This document shows positions 28,724 to 38,653 of a DNA stretch of 64,000 nt, piece by piece. Position 1 is the stretch's first letter. Each line of letters starts with the position of its first letter. The stretch covers positions 162,157-226,156 of the forward strand of contig NW_005179046.1 of assembly GCF_000350225.1 (NCBI RefSeq), read 5' to 3'. The notes beneath the pieces are model-generated. The model saw nothing but the letters and a program-made list of their open reading frames with translations, ran no database searches and was not told the DNA's origin. The translations under genes and the position numbers were made by a program. This stretch comes from Chondrus crispus (lineage: Eukaryota; Rhodophyta; Florideophyceae; Gigartinales; Gigartinaceae).

Positions 28724-30374
28724 CGTGAGCGACAGACCATATGGAGAATATCATCTTTCGGGACAACCCAAATGTTCTGTTCCTTGGCTCACCAAGCACA
28801 TTGGTACCGCCTTCGGTCACCTCAAATCCTACAGCTGTTGCAGGGGCTTCCAGGTCAGACCCGCGCTGTGTTGGCATTCAGGATTTGTATCGCAATGTGT
28901 CTGAACACGGCGCGATCCATACTTCGTACGACCACAGGACAGTCATCTCCGAGGTTTCGGATGGCGACAACGTTTCCACAATTGTGCAGTGTTTTCGCGA
29001 ATGTGAAAAATCTCTTGACAAGGAAGGACTTGTCATGCTCTACCACATTATGCGATGTCTCTTTGCAATCATAACGGGAAACGTTGTTGAGTTTTTGGTA
29101 TACGAGAAAAACCTCATGGATATTTTTGGCTCTGTAGAATATGAGACCGATCATGTCGCACAATTACAAAAAGCCAAAGCTGTGAATAAGCGATGTGTCT
29201 ATAAGCAAATGAGAAAGGAAAATGGCGCTGTGAAGAAAGAAAGTCCAGAAAAGGATAGTTCTGCGATCTCTACGGGGAAAGCCGATACATCTGAGGGGTC
29301 TGCTGGGAAGGCTACCGACGAAAAAGCCGCGTGCAAGGTGGAGGAAGGCCCCCGCGGCACCAACGCGGAACTGAAGGGAACGGGCATTGGACCGTGTCAG
29401 TCAGAATCAACCGGCCCCAAGCCCGGGGATCATGCGTCTGATGTGAGGGCAACAATGGGGGCCAAAGTTGACACATCTGCCAGTGGTGAGCCTGATGGAA
29501 ACGCAATGCGCGAGAACGACCAGGGCTCTGCAAACGGCGCAGCAGCCGCAGTAGTTGCAACCTCCCACAATACTGTTGATGTCAAGCAAGGCGATCCAGT
29601 CCAGAAGAATGTCAGTGAAGAAACGACTTCTTCAATAAATTTGCCCGGCGATGGAGGCGAACGGGAGTTGGTTCTCAGGGTGCACCAAGACTTTTTGGAA
29701 AGAAAGGTCTCCTTCGATTCTGTCGTTCCGATCACAGATCCGAGTGTAGCGGCAAAAATCCACTAAAACTACAGAGTCGCTTACCTCAGAGACGCAATTC
29801 TCTCTTGGACATTTGACGAGGAAACAAGCGAATACTGCAGCGCATTTTCCGAGGCCGAGAAGGTTCTGGAAGTACTGACTCGTGCACACGAGGAGGAAAT
29901 GAAGATTGAGAAGAACAACGGAAGGCCAACGAAAGATGAGGAAAAAAGGAAGGGCAGCGCGCGTGGTTTGGGTGGGAACGTGAAGCATGAAGATAGTTTG
30001 GATGTGGTGATGAGAGATGTGGAGAAATCAAGAGACCAGGAGTGACGGAAGCGGGAGAAAACGAGGATGCGAAAAAAGAAGACGAGGGGTCATGGAAAAG
30101 TGGTAGTGTGATTGAGGTGGGTGTTGGGGAAGACGCAGATGATTCAGAGGAGGGCAGTGTGAAGATGGAAAGAAAAAAAGATAACAAAGAGGAAAAGCGA
30201 GGATCGGGGAAAAAAGCAAATGTGCGGGGTTTCTCTTGTGGGGTATTCTGCAGATGGAAACGAAGACAGAAAATCAGACAGGAGTGAGGAGGAAGCGGTG
30301 AGCGAGGGTAGCGAGAGGTCGGGGGGCATGCGATTGTCTCTCTGTCGAAGCAAGGTGCGGAGCGGAGGGGTAAG
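28724..30374 (+). pseudogene. SMEK: SMEK/PPP4R3, central and acidic tail part, interrupted
   Basis: The gene resumes after the Copia element. In the frame from 28741, residues 81-137 (IVQCFRECEKSLDKEGLVML...LMDIFGSVEYETD) match the conserved SMEK armadillo-type region, usually LF..CE.LE...GL..LY.I and a CLEYDP-like motif. About 170 residues of Glu/Lys/Ser/Gly-rich insert follow. Then comes HQDFLERKVSFDSVVPITDP, the equivalent of HR.FLE..V.FKEVIPI.DP. TAA at 29764 replaces an expected Gln in the family's KIHQTYRV; the same frame continues with NYRVAYLRDAIL to TGA 30043. A second frame (30042-30287) prolongs an acidic tail. A solo LTR cuts the locus at 30374. With TAG 23710 and this TAA, it is probably a pseudogene. 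Confidence 0.75.
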
Positions 30375-30967
30375 TGTGGTACAATTCCACACCGCGACCC
30401 CCGGTGGGAGATGAGAACCGTCGAGACGGGCGGTTACTACTGTAGTAATCGTGCACGCGCCCTCTGCGGGCACAGTAGTACCTCCACGTCGTACACGTGG
30501 CACAACCGTTGGTGCCGGTCGTGGCCACGGGCACACGTGTGCGACCCGTCCGGTAAGTAATTAGCAATTAGTGGTTAATGGCACAAATTAGCCAATTTAG
30601 TACAGTAGCTGGTATACAGTATGTAACAGCTACTGTAGCGGGACAGGTGTCCTGGCGTCCCACTTAGGGGTTAAGACCGGGTGCACCTGCCCCGTTCCAG
30701 TAAACGGGGGCAGACTCGCCTCCCTTCCCTTTACGGCTTTTTGCTAACCCCGTCCGGTTTTACCTCTAAGTCTCAGGCTTCTAACCCGTGACCGGCCGTC
30801 CGGATCTAACACCACCGACCGGCTGCGCGTCACCGGCCACGTGAGCCTTCCCTCTTTTCGAGTCCTTCCGTACGGTTTGCGCTCGCGTGGGTTACCCAGC
30901 GGCGCGCGCTCCCTTACCTCTAACCCCCCTCGTTCCGAGTGGTCGGGACGAAGGTAGTTATACCACA
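30375..30967. mobile_element. Solo LTR
   Basis: A 593-bp block starts TGTGGTA and ends TACCACA, exact inverted termini with TG...CA ends, and is flanked by the 5-bp duplication GTAAG (30370-30374 and 30968-30972). No internal retrotransposon sequence is attached, so it is best read as the product of LTR-LTR recombination. It is GC-rich like the chromovirus LTRs but I see no direct homology to them, so it represents a further family. It interrupts the 3' part of the SMEK-like locus. Confidence 0.85.
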
Positions 30968-31796
30968 GTAAGTATGAGAGAGAGGGATGATATTGAAGTA
31001 GAGGGGATTTCGGAACGTCTGCTCAGAGCGGTGAAGAAGCGAAAGTTCGGAGCGCAGGCAGAGGGCGGAGGCGGATGGCAAGAGGAGGAATTGAGACATG
31101 CACTCAAGCGGTGATAGAACAACAGGACGGGAGTGACTTGATGGATGGGGCGGGCAACGAAAACGGGAGTCCTAAACAGCAGAGAATATCGCAAGGGGAG
31201 GAGGAAAAGGCAAGGGGTTAAGGGGCGAAGGAGGCATTAGAGAATCCCCCCTGATTTGTCCCCACCCCCCACCGCTTGTTGTTGCGGTTGTGCAGGTTTT
31301 TTGTGGTCGTTTTGAATGTGTGAGTGTTACTCTTGTTGATGTGGTGGTGTGCAGGAGAATATGTTGTTTAAATATGTGTGTGCGGCCGTAGGACAGGCAG
31401 AGTCCAGTGGTGGCGCGGGGGCGGAGAGATGGGGAAGTAGAAGGATGGCACGAATGCCTATTCGCCTAATTATTCTCATTGGGAGGTGCAACGCGGCATG
31501 CGACTGTCTCTCCATGCCATTCCTCTTCTGATCACTTCACAAGCCCGTCCTCTATTCCCCCCATTACCTTCAGCATCGTCGAAGCACACAAGGCTTCTAC
31601 CATCGCCGAGAACCGGCGTCAGCTTCTACGTTCCACAAAGGAGCTACCGTCTTCTTGGGGGTCGTATGAGACCAAGTCGACGTAACATATCTGCAACGTT
31701 GTCCCTCTCTTCTCTATTTTTCCTTACGCGAACCCGCCCTCTTTGCATTGCTTGCTCCATGTGCAAATTATTTTGTGTATACACGAAAGGCGTTCC
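30968..31796. other. Possible 3' end of the SMEK-like locus and intergenic sequence
   Basis: Directly after the solo LTR, a plus-strand frame (30975-31114) reads MRERDDIEVEGISERLLRAVKKRKF, charged and basic. It could be the C-terminal nuclear-signal tail of the interrupted SMEK-like gene. The remainder to 31796 shows no recognisable gene. Confidence 0.4.
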
Positions 31797-32955
31797 TCAT
31801 ACATCGTTCTCCTGTGCTGTATCCAGAGTCTCGAAATAGTTTTGACCATCGCTTTCAAGTAAATAGTTCTGAATTTTGCAGCAAACAACAACAATGAGAG
31901 TGCTGCAAGACACCGAGAAACGAAGGGGTGACCAAAAAACGCCGATGCCAGAAATCAACATTCCAAAGGCTTGCTCAACAGTGATGCCACAAGACGACAA
32001 ATAAAAGTTAAACGCGTCCTGTCTCTGGGCCAGGCCAATTTGGCCTGTCCCAGAGACAGGACGCGTTTGAAATCCATTGTATGGTGTCAACACATGCTGA
32101 CTATTAGCATAGGCGTCATCGGCCGCAATGCGTGCCTATGAAGGCAGAACCCCTTGTTTCACTACCGAATACAATAGCGTGGCTTGAAATGTCGTCGAAT
32201 CATGAGTGCTACCCGCATGGCGGGCAGAAACAAACACAAAATCTGTAGTCCGCCGCAACAGCGGCTTACAGACATAAAGCGTAGAACCCTTTTCGGTTGA
32301 AGTACTTGCGTGGATCTGGAGTGTCGTGCAACGTAGGTTGACGTACTTTTATAGCAATGCCATCAATTGCTGCGATGATACCTTCCAGGGGCGAATTGCG
32401 CAAACTTTGGAATTGCTGCGCTGCTGCTTGGCAACTTGGGATAGAGATCGGAAATTCGATGGGTGCAAGCACTTTGTTGAGGGCTTGCAATGTTTCATGA
32501 AAGAATGCGTATGTGGTAGACGTTGCCACACCATAAGACTAACCAGTATCTAAGTAGCTAGCCCCTGCTAAAATCCGCATTGTGATGCAAAGCATAGTTT
32601 CAACGCTTTTCGTTGCGTTTGTGCAATTTCGTCGAATTTGAGACCTCTCTAGCACCGGCCGCAACTTCTTGCAAAGGTCTTGAAATTGTGCCGGAGAGAG
32701 GCGATATAGTTTTGTAAATAGGTCTTCACCAAGCAACGCCAGATGTTTTTCGAGACAGAAACTTTCTCTAATCACTGTGATCGTCCGTCGAGGAGGAACA
32801 CGGCAACTAATTGACGCCTGTAAGATTGTTGAGAAAACTATTTGCAACGTGTCTCCGATTTTTCTTTTTTTCTCGATCCGCAATACTCTGCGGAACGGGA
32901 GACGCCGCCTAGTCACGTAGAGAAAACGAGCAACCATCTTTCTCTTAAATTGCAT
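31797..32955 (-). pseudogene. Decayed PIF/Harbinger transposase
   Basis: Three minus-strand pieces in order give a HARBI1-like DDE_4 transposase. The N-terminal part (32955-32539) has LFTKLYRLSPAQFQDLCKKL and ITMRILAGASYLDTG. The middle (32529-32266) has GIIAAIDGIAIKVRQP and KYFNRKGFYALCL, carrying the first catalytic Asp in AIDG. The C-terminal part (32093-31797) has LTPYNG, QDAFNFYLSSCGITVEQAFGML and WSPLRFS. The segment around 32094-32265 that should hold the second Asp has several stops. The gene is inactive. A 59-base hairpin (32010-32068) lies within the C-terminal coding part. Confidence 0.8.
32010..32068. repeat. 59-base hairpin inside the Harbinger remnant
   Basis: Arms of 28 bases starting AAACGCGTCCTGTCTCTGGG face each other across almost no loop, with one mismatch. 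It sits between the TPYNG and DAFNFY motifs of the transposase, adding about 18 codons that relatives do not have there, so it appears to be an inverted duplication or a tiny insertion. Confidence 0.75.
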
Positions 32956-33216
32956 GTGGCAGAGGGAATAATTTCACGATGGAAACGAGCAGGCATCGGT
33001 ATCTGCAATGGCGGTCGCAGAGGGAACGATCGAGTATGAGCATTTCTACGGTGCACACCTAGTACTCGAGTGCGATATTATTGGTTGTCTGTGAAAAGTT
33101 TCTAAATGTTATAGACCGAACGGCGAGACGGAAATTGGAAATCGGTGCATTGCTGTCATATTTCTGATTTCCAAATTCCAGCTTCGAAAAACTCATAGAA
33201 TGACCCTAAGGTTGTC
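32956..33216. other. Flank between Harbinger remnant and MITE
   Basis: No gene. Contains an imperfect inverted repeat at 33130-33189 (GGAAATTGGAAATC and a near-complement), possibly a terminal piece of the decayed Harbinger element. Confidence 0.4.
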
Positions 33217-33218
33217 CG

Positions 33219-33910
33219 TAAAGTCACTATCTTAGAACACGTGTTTTGGCGGTGAGTTTGCTCGGATTTTCTGCACGCAAAATTTTCAAACAACGCGTTT
33301 GGCAAAATTCACAGCATACTGAAAACTCGGGGCATGTGAGTTTTCCACGAGTTTCACATCCGCCTGATCATGTGATCCGGCATTGCTGTTCACAGCAATG
33401 CCGGATCGACCCGTCTTGAGAGAAAACAATGTGTGTTTTCCGCTCTCATACTGCACGGGTCGTACCGGTTTGCGTCATGGACGCCCCTATCACTTCATCT
33501 ACCCAGAGTCCATCAACGGATCAAAGCACCACAAGATCTGCCACATTTGCAGCCAAAGCAATCGCAGAAGAGAGACAAGAGAAGCTTCTAAAAAGCGATC
33601 CTCTCTAAACGGCCCCCTCAGCCTGTTGACAGTCTTGACATCAAGAAGACGAAGCACATCGCCCTTTCGACTGAGAACCTTTCTATCCCTGCGGCGAGCT
33701 ACAATATTCGCTTCAGCGAGTATTCGCGCAAGTGCACGTGACCCGTCGGGCGGCAAAACGATGGACCAGACTTGCGTTTGTTGCGGGCAGGTACCTTGCT
33801 GGAGGTCAGTCAGCAAAACTCGTGGTGGAATTGTTCAAACTTGAGTTTACTTTACGTCCAGCGAGTTTGTGAGGAAATGGAAAAACAAGGCGTTATTTTA
33901 CGGACAACCT
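33219..33910. mobile_element. Non-autonomous Tc1/mariner-like element (MITE)
   Basis: Inverted termini AGGTTGTCCGTAAA (33219-33232 and the complement of 33897-33910) are flanked by TA on both sides (33217-33218, 33911-33912). Such TA-AGGTTG ends are typical of mariner-type transposons. The 692-bp body has a 16-base-arm perfect hairpin (33374-33407) and a short frame from ATG 33478 (MDAPITSSTQSPSTDQS...) with no transposase motif. It is probably a deletion derivative or has captured non-TE sequence. Confidence 0.7.
33374..33407. repeat. Perfect hairpin within the MITE
   Basis: GATCCGGCATTGCTGT, a two-base TC loop, then the exact reverse complement. Confidence 0.7.
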
Positions 33911-33921
33911 TACTGTGTGTA

Positions 33922-36488
33922 CCCTTCCCCAAAAGGCTAGTCCCGGACACTTTTCACACAATCTTCGAAAAAATACTTTGCTGCGGATTTTCGCTGTTCT
34001 AACCAGCATCAATCGATCTGGGAGGCTGTTTTCTAGCAAACTTCAGTCGCCGGACTGCAGAACGCCTGTGTTTGAGGACACCCTCCTACAGTAGTGGCTA
34101 GCGCCCGAATTGACATGTGAGAAATTCACAGTTGAATTCCGGACAGACCTTTATTTCCCCTCCAACCCGCCTCCAACTAACTTATTGAGGCAGTCGGTCG
34201 CAACCATTTGCACCACTGTCCCTTCTGACGTTGGTTTAAGACCAGCTGTTTGTTCCGCTGGCGCATTTCTCTTCATCATAGCCTTCTGCCCCTGGAAGCC
34301 CGATTCCTCTTCCACAAATCCAGGACGTTTCGTCGCCCTCCACGTCTCCGTCCTCTGCTTCTTCTCTATCCTTTTTATCCTCGCTGCATCCCGTTCTGCC
34401 ATCTTTCTCTTCTTTTCATAAGCCACCTTCATCCGCGCCGCTTGCGCGTCAGCAATCTTCCTCTTTTTTCATCAGCCAATCTCTTGCGCTCCGCCTGCAC
34501 AGCTGCCCGGCGTTTGATTTTTCGCTCATCAGCCGCACGGGCTTCCTCTTCTTTCTTACGCCTCATCGCCAACATAACCTCTACGGTCAAGTGCTCCGCA
34601 GGTGCCCCACAGTCGAGATGAACGTTTCGTTGGGATAAATTACTGCTTCGGCAGTGGTGGCCGTGTGAGATGGAGCACAGTTCATCAGTATTGAGTTCAC
34701 TGTTTCAGAGTTTCGAAGAAGGATAGTGAGTTCTTGCAATTTTTAGACGCACCCAATTCGCTTTCGGTAATTTCCAATACTTTGGAAAACGTCACCCGAT
34801 CCCTCCCTCGCCTCCGTATGACATTGGACCGCTGTCCTACTGACGTCATATCCGCTATTGCATCTTGCGTCTTCGAAGTGGTAAAGCGGTTTGGGAAATT
34901 TTCGTCAAATGGAAACAATCCTGTCTTCTGGAAGGATTGGCGGATATTTTCAACCGTCACAGCTTCGAATGCATGCACGCCACATATTAGATTAAATTGA
35001 ACACCCCTTATTTGGACTACGACTGACTTGTTAAACTCATCTCTAATGTCGCGGATAGAAGTGTTAAATATTTTGTTAACCCTTTGGTCACAGGGCTGCA
35101 AAAAATGCGACTTGTTGGCTGGAAAAAGGACAACCTCACACCCATTACTATAGCACTCCTGTAGCCGTTCCAGTCCGTTTCTTGAACCATGACCGTCAAT
35201 GGTTAGTAAGTAGTTCACACCCTGCGGCACGAAGTTGCGTACATATTTGTTGAGATGCTTGACGAAAGATGGCAAGATATTCATTTCCATAGATCCCTTT
35301 TCGCTACATTTGACAACCCCCCCATAAGGAAATCATCCATTTTCCTGATACTTGTCGCAGACAGCGCTACTTTTCTTGCATATCTTTGGCAGCGGTTTAA
35401 ACCAATTTGACATCACATGCTTCCCTGCCACGATAAAGAAGGGAGGCGGTTTTCTTCCGGATCCAGAAACAGCTACGACTGCAGTAACATGCTTTGAAAT
35501 GCCTTGCGTTTTTGACAACGCAACAAATTCACCATGATGAGTGTTAGATGAGCCAAAAACTTTTCTCCTCTTACCAAACGTGGCATCAACGGACGTTTCA
35601 TCAGAGTTCCATATGCGGTCAACATCAGATGGCATACCTGGATTTTGCTTCTCTACAGTTTGAAGAATCTCAAAAAAACCTTTAACATGGCCGTAGTTCT
35701 CTCCTTTCAATTTGCACAATCCATGTTCTCACAGTTTCGGTACGTTATTTCCCTATGCCGGGCTCTAAACGAACGCATGGCGTCATCAGAAGGCACACCG
35801 TTCTTCCAACCCTGTCTTCCATCTGCTGCGACATGCCCCATTATTCTCTTTATGCCATCAATGTCGACGGCATATCCTCGACTAGCAGCAAATACTAGTC
35901 TTACAGCAATCATGGCTTCTTCCTCTTGAGTCAGAATTGTTGGCCTACCCTGCATGCGATTGGCCATTACTTGTTTTTCTACAGCCTGTGCATCTTCTGT
36001 TCGAAGTAGTTCTTTTATTTCCCCAACCACTGTCTTGCTCATTCCTGTGGCAGCGGCAATTTTTCGCAAAGAAAGTTGAGTTGAGGTGAGCACTTTTACA
36101 GCAGCGGCTTTCCCTTCTTTTCGCGCTTTGTCACGGCTTTCTAGGTACTTGAGGAGCTTGGTTTGCTTGCGCATGGACAAGGTCATAATGTGCGCTTTGC
36201 TCCTGTGAGGATCGCAGGAGCTGAGGTTGAAGGACGTAGGATTGTGTTATGCCCTGCGAGATACTACTGTATCGGGGAGAAGAATGCACATCGAATACAG
36301 AGCGTTTCGAAATGGGCGGGAAATGTGGGAATTAATCGTTGGTTCAAATACCTGTGGGGTACAGTCAACCAGAGGAGGGCACTTGTTTCATATCTATTTG
36401 CTTTTATCGGCATCCCAGACATTTCGGTGGTCAAGTTTTCTTCTGTCCGAAATTACCCCGTGTCCGGAACTAACCTTTTGAGGAAGGG
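33922..36488 (-). mobile_element. Pogo/Tigger-like DNA transposon with 29-bp terminal inverted repeats
   Basis: The left end (33922-33950), starting CCCTTCCCCAAAAGG, and the reverse complement of the right end (36460-36488) agree at about 26 of 29 bases, including a shared CCGGACAC inner end. Both sides have a TA duplication (33920-33921, 36489-36490). The 2,567-bp body encodes a minus-strand DDE_1 transposase with several breaks. The left end lies only nine bases from the TA of the neighbouring mariner-like MITE. Confidence 0.85.
34151..36186 (-). pseudogene. Broken pogo/Tigger-like (DDE_1) transposase
   Basis: From 36186 the N-terminus has a helix-turn-helix (SLRKIAAATGMSKTVVGEIKEL). After a frameshift near 35710 come the first catalytic Asp in RIWNSDETSVDATFG, then LLTIDGHGSRNG with the second and FLQPCDQRVNKIFN with the third, 36 residues later (DD35D spacing). 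A TGA at 35333 stands where the same frame continues with FPYGGVVKCSEKG (probable Trp codon loss). Further shifts near 34720 and 34450 lead to a Lys/Arg/Glu-rich tail (MKVAYEKKRKMAERDAARIKR). The enzyme would cut TA-flanked ends like those around it but is now inactive. Confidence 0.82.
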
Positions 36489-37044
36489 TAGTCGCGCTGT
36501 CCGAACCCGACAGCTCGTGGCGTTGTCGTTCTGAGAGGACGATGGAAGGACTTGTGCAGCTTGATGCTTAAATATGAAAATTACGCGGAAGGGTGATTTT
36601 TAGAGAGCAGTTTCTACAGAGACATGTAAAATTTACGTGTACAGTAGTGATATTGAGGATCATGCCCAGTTGTCGCAATTTTTCGAAAAACTAGTCTTAT
36701 GAACGGGTGCCCGGGCAACCCTCGGAAACAGTAATTTTTCGCAATATTTGAAGAACGGATGAGACGAAATAGACTTGTCACGACGGGGTATGCGAAGGCG
36801 ATCTCGACGGAGACAGTTTTTGATTTAATTGGGTATACAGTACTTTCCTCGGGGGTAAGCCGAGAGCGCGGTTGAGGGGGGGGGTGTACTTGTACTTGTA
36901 CTTGTACTTGTACTTGTACAGTACAGTATGGTGGTGTGGTTGTCCCTGTTTTCTCACGGCGAACAAAATTATGGCATAATATTCGCCAGCGGACAAAAGT
37001 GTTTTGCACACACGGGCCACTCTGCCCGCACTCTGCCCGATGTC
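36489..37044. other. Non-coding spacer with a hexanucleotide microsatellite
   Basis: No gene recognised. It contains a (TGTACT)n run at 36885-36919. Minus-strand frames running from here into the LTR at 37045 are LTR shadows. Confidence 0.5.
36885..36919. repeat. (TGTACT)n microsatellite
   Basis: Nearly six perfect copies of TGTACT, just downstream of a G-run (36877-36884). Confidence 0.9.
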
Positions 37045-37373
37045 TGTCGTGAGAGATGTCCGAAAGCGCGCGGCGTCGCGCTCGCTGGTTCGATCCGGCG
37101 AGTGGCTTGGACGGCGCCTAGAGAAAGGATAAAGGGGGTTGCACACGGGGAGGGGAATCGCTTTGGAGTCGCGCCTCGGCTTGAGCAAGCCGAACTTCAG
37201 GGCTAGTTTACTTGTATAATTCCCGTTACCTCTGCTTCCATCTGCTCTATGCCGCTGACGCAATATATGAGGCTTCAACCCACTGGCACCTACTGCTTGC
37301 CACGTGGAGCCCAAATCTAATTAATAACATTGGATCTCACCGGCGTCGGCCACGGCGACGGTTACAAGCGACA
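37045..37373 (-). repeat. 3' LTR of element C
   Basis: On the minus strand it starts TGTCGCTTGTAACCG and ends CGACA. It matches 58486-58818 apart from scattered substitutions and small indels. Open frames within it, such as the minus-strand one ending in TSERDAARFRTSLTT, also occur in the other LTR and are not genes. Confidence 0.85.
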
Positions 37374-37801
37374 CACTCTCCATTTGGGCGAGTTGCTGCC
37401 ACATAAACGGCGACGTTTGAGCGTTTCTCATCTGGCGGTGTCGCACCTCTCTTTCGCTCAAGCCTGTCACTTCTCCTCAGCGTATTCATCCTCCTTCTCT
37501 CGTTGTCACTCACCCGTTTGTGTACCAGTTCGCATTGTCCGCGGCGCTCATTCTCTCACTCAAAATGCAGGTTGACTCACACGATTGCGCGTCCGCGCAC
37601 AGCGACATCAATGGCGTAAGCGGTGCGTCCACGATTATTTCGTAGGCCTCAAGTTCGCGCTCTTCCTTGATGTCTTCGTCGGCCGTCGTTGGCGGCTCAC
37701 TTCCAACTATGCCTAACCGTCGTCACGGGAAGAAGGGGGCTCGAGAGGAGGGGTGCAGGGGGCCAATAATTGAGAGCAGCGAATGAGCAATCGAAGCCGT
37801 T

Positions 37802-38644
37802 GTGTTTGGCAACGGCTCAAAGGACAAGCGAGGTCGCGAACTGAAGCGTGGGCAGTTCTACGGGTCTGCCAAGGCTACGGGCAGGCACAAGAACTTCCAC
37901 CCCATTGACTTCCAAAGTCTCGACGTGAGAAAGCACGGCGGAGCTCGAGTTGAGCTTACTACGCGCGGGGTTTCCAATGATATGCCGCGAGCACCCTTGT
38001 GCCTGGTTCCGGAACAAACTCGAACGAGAAATCATACCTCAGTTCGACGCAAGGACGTGGTCGCACAGGCGATTCGGTCGTACTGTGTGCGCAATCCAGG
38101 TGTTGCGGTTCTTCTTGGAGGTCCTGGCTCGCGTGGTGAGAGCAAGGCGTTGGAGAAGTACTTGACAGCGGAACAAGGCGCAGTTTTCATGAGCTCAAAT
38201 GACGGCTCCTGCGTCCGTGCATCACTCTTGAATGCGATTTTCTGTCTGGCTGGTCGCAATGCTGCATCAAGTGCAATAAAGATTTTGGAAGAAGATGGGA
38301 CGCATTACCAAAATCTGAAACCACTTGGACTTGTTGTGCACCAAACTGAGAATATCAACGTTTTGAAGCCAAACAAGGTGATGCGTGCGAGTATTAACGC
38401 GGGCAAGTCTGGGAAAGCCTTTGAAATTCTTGGCGGCTTAAAAAGGGGGGTCTGGATAGTCCGCCTTTGTCAGACCGGCATAGTAGATCATTGCATCACG
38501 ATAGATGCGAATCGTCTACGCATCCCCGATAGCGTGGAAAAGCGTTCAATTCTTCTAACCGGTCATTCATTAAGGCTGTGCGGTGGTGATAGGGCAAACA
38601 ATATTCATGTAGCAGAGGTGCGAGAAGTTGTGATCATTAAGTAA
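37802..38644 (+). CDS. Opposite-strand ORF of element C; possible Cys-His-Asp (papain-like) protein
   Basis: The frame is open from 37787 to the TAA at 38642; the first ATG inside is 37982 (220 residues). An in-frame ATG at 37709 is separated by TGA 37784, perhaps a CGA to TGA change. It is antisense to pol and lies between pol and the 3' LTR. Counting from 37802, residues 134-145 read DGSCVRASLLNA and 227-237 read IVDHCITIDAN, with GVWIVRL just before. A cysteine heading a helix, then a His strand followed by Asp/Asn, is the order of catalytic residues in papain-fold and OTU-type cysteine peptidases. That assignment is inference from the pattern only. The basic N-terminus (GSKDKRGRELKRGQ) could bind nucleic acid. 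It is not related in sequence to the chromovirus antisense proteins. Confidence 0.55.
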   Translation: MFGNGSKDKRGRELKRGQFYGSAKATGRHKNFHPIDFQSLDVRKHGGARVELTTRGVSNDMPRAPLCLVPEQTRTRNHTSVRRKDVVAQAIRSYCVRNPGVAVLLGGPGSRGESKALEKYLTAEQGAVFMSSNDGSCVRASLLNAIFCLAGRNAASSAIKILEEDGTHYQNLKPLGLVVHQTENINVLKPNKVMRASINAGKSGKAFEILGGLKRGVWIVRLCQTGIVDHCITIDANRLRIPDSVEKRSILLTGHSLRLCGGDRANNIHVAEVREVVIIK

Positions 38645-38653
38645 ACCGCTGCC

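Noticed and set aside
23710-29766. Non-standard genetic code with TAG/TAA read as glutamine (both SMEK stops sit at Gln positions)
   Set aside because: Other frames (gag of chromovirus A, the SANT/Myb gene, the CRTISO-like gene) end plausibly at TAA or TAG, and TGA also interrupts genes here, so transition mutations explain the stops better.
36885-36919. CRISPR-like or telomere-like array
   Set aside because: It is a simple (TGTACT)n microsatellite without spacers; no CRISPR array was seen in the window.
36778-37314. Minus-strand ORF similar to one at 58435-58734
   Set aside because: The similarity is simply the LTR pair of element C; the frames are non-coding shadows with different continuations.
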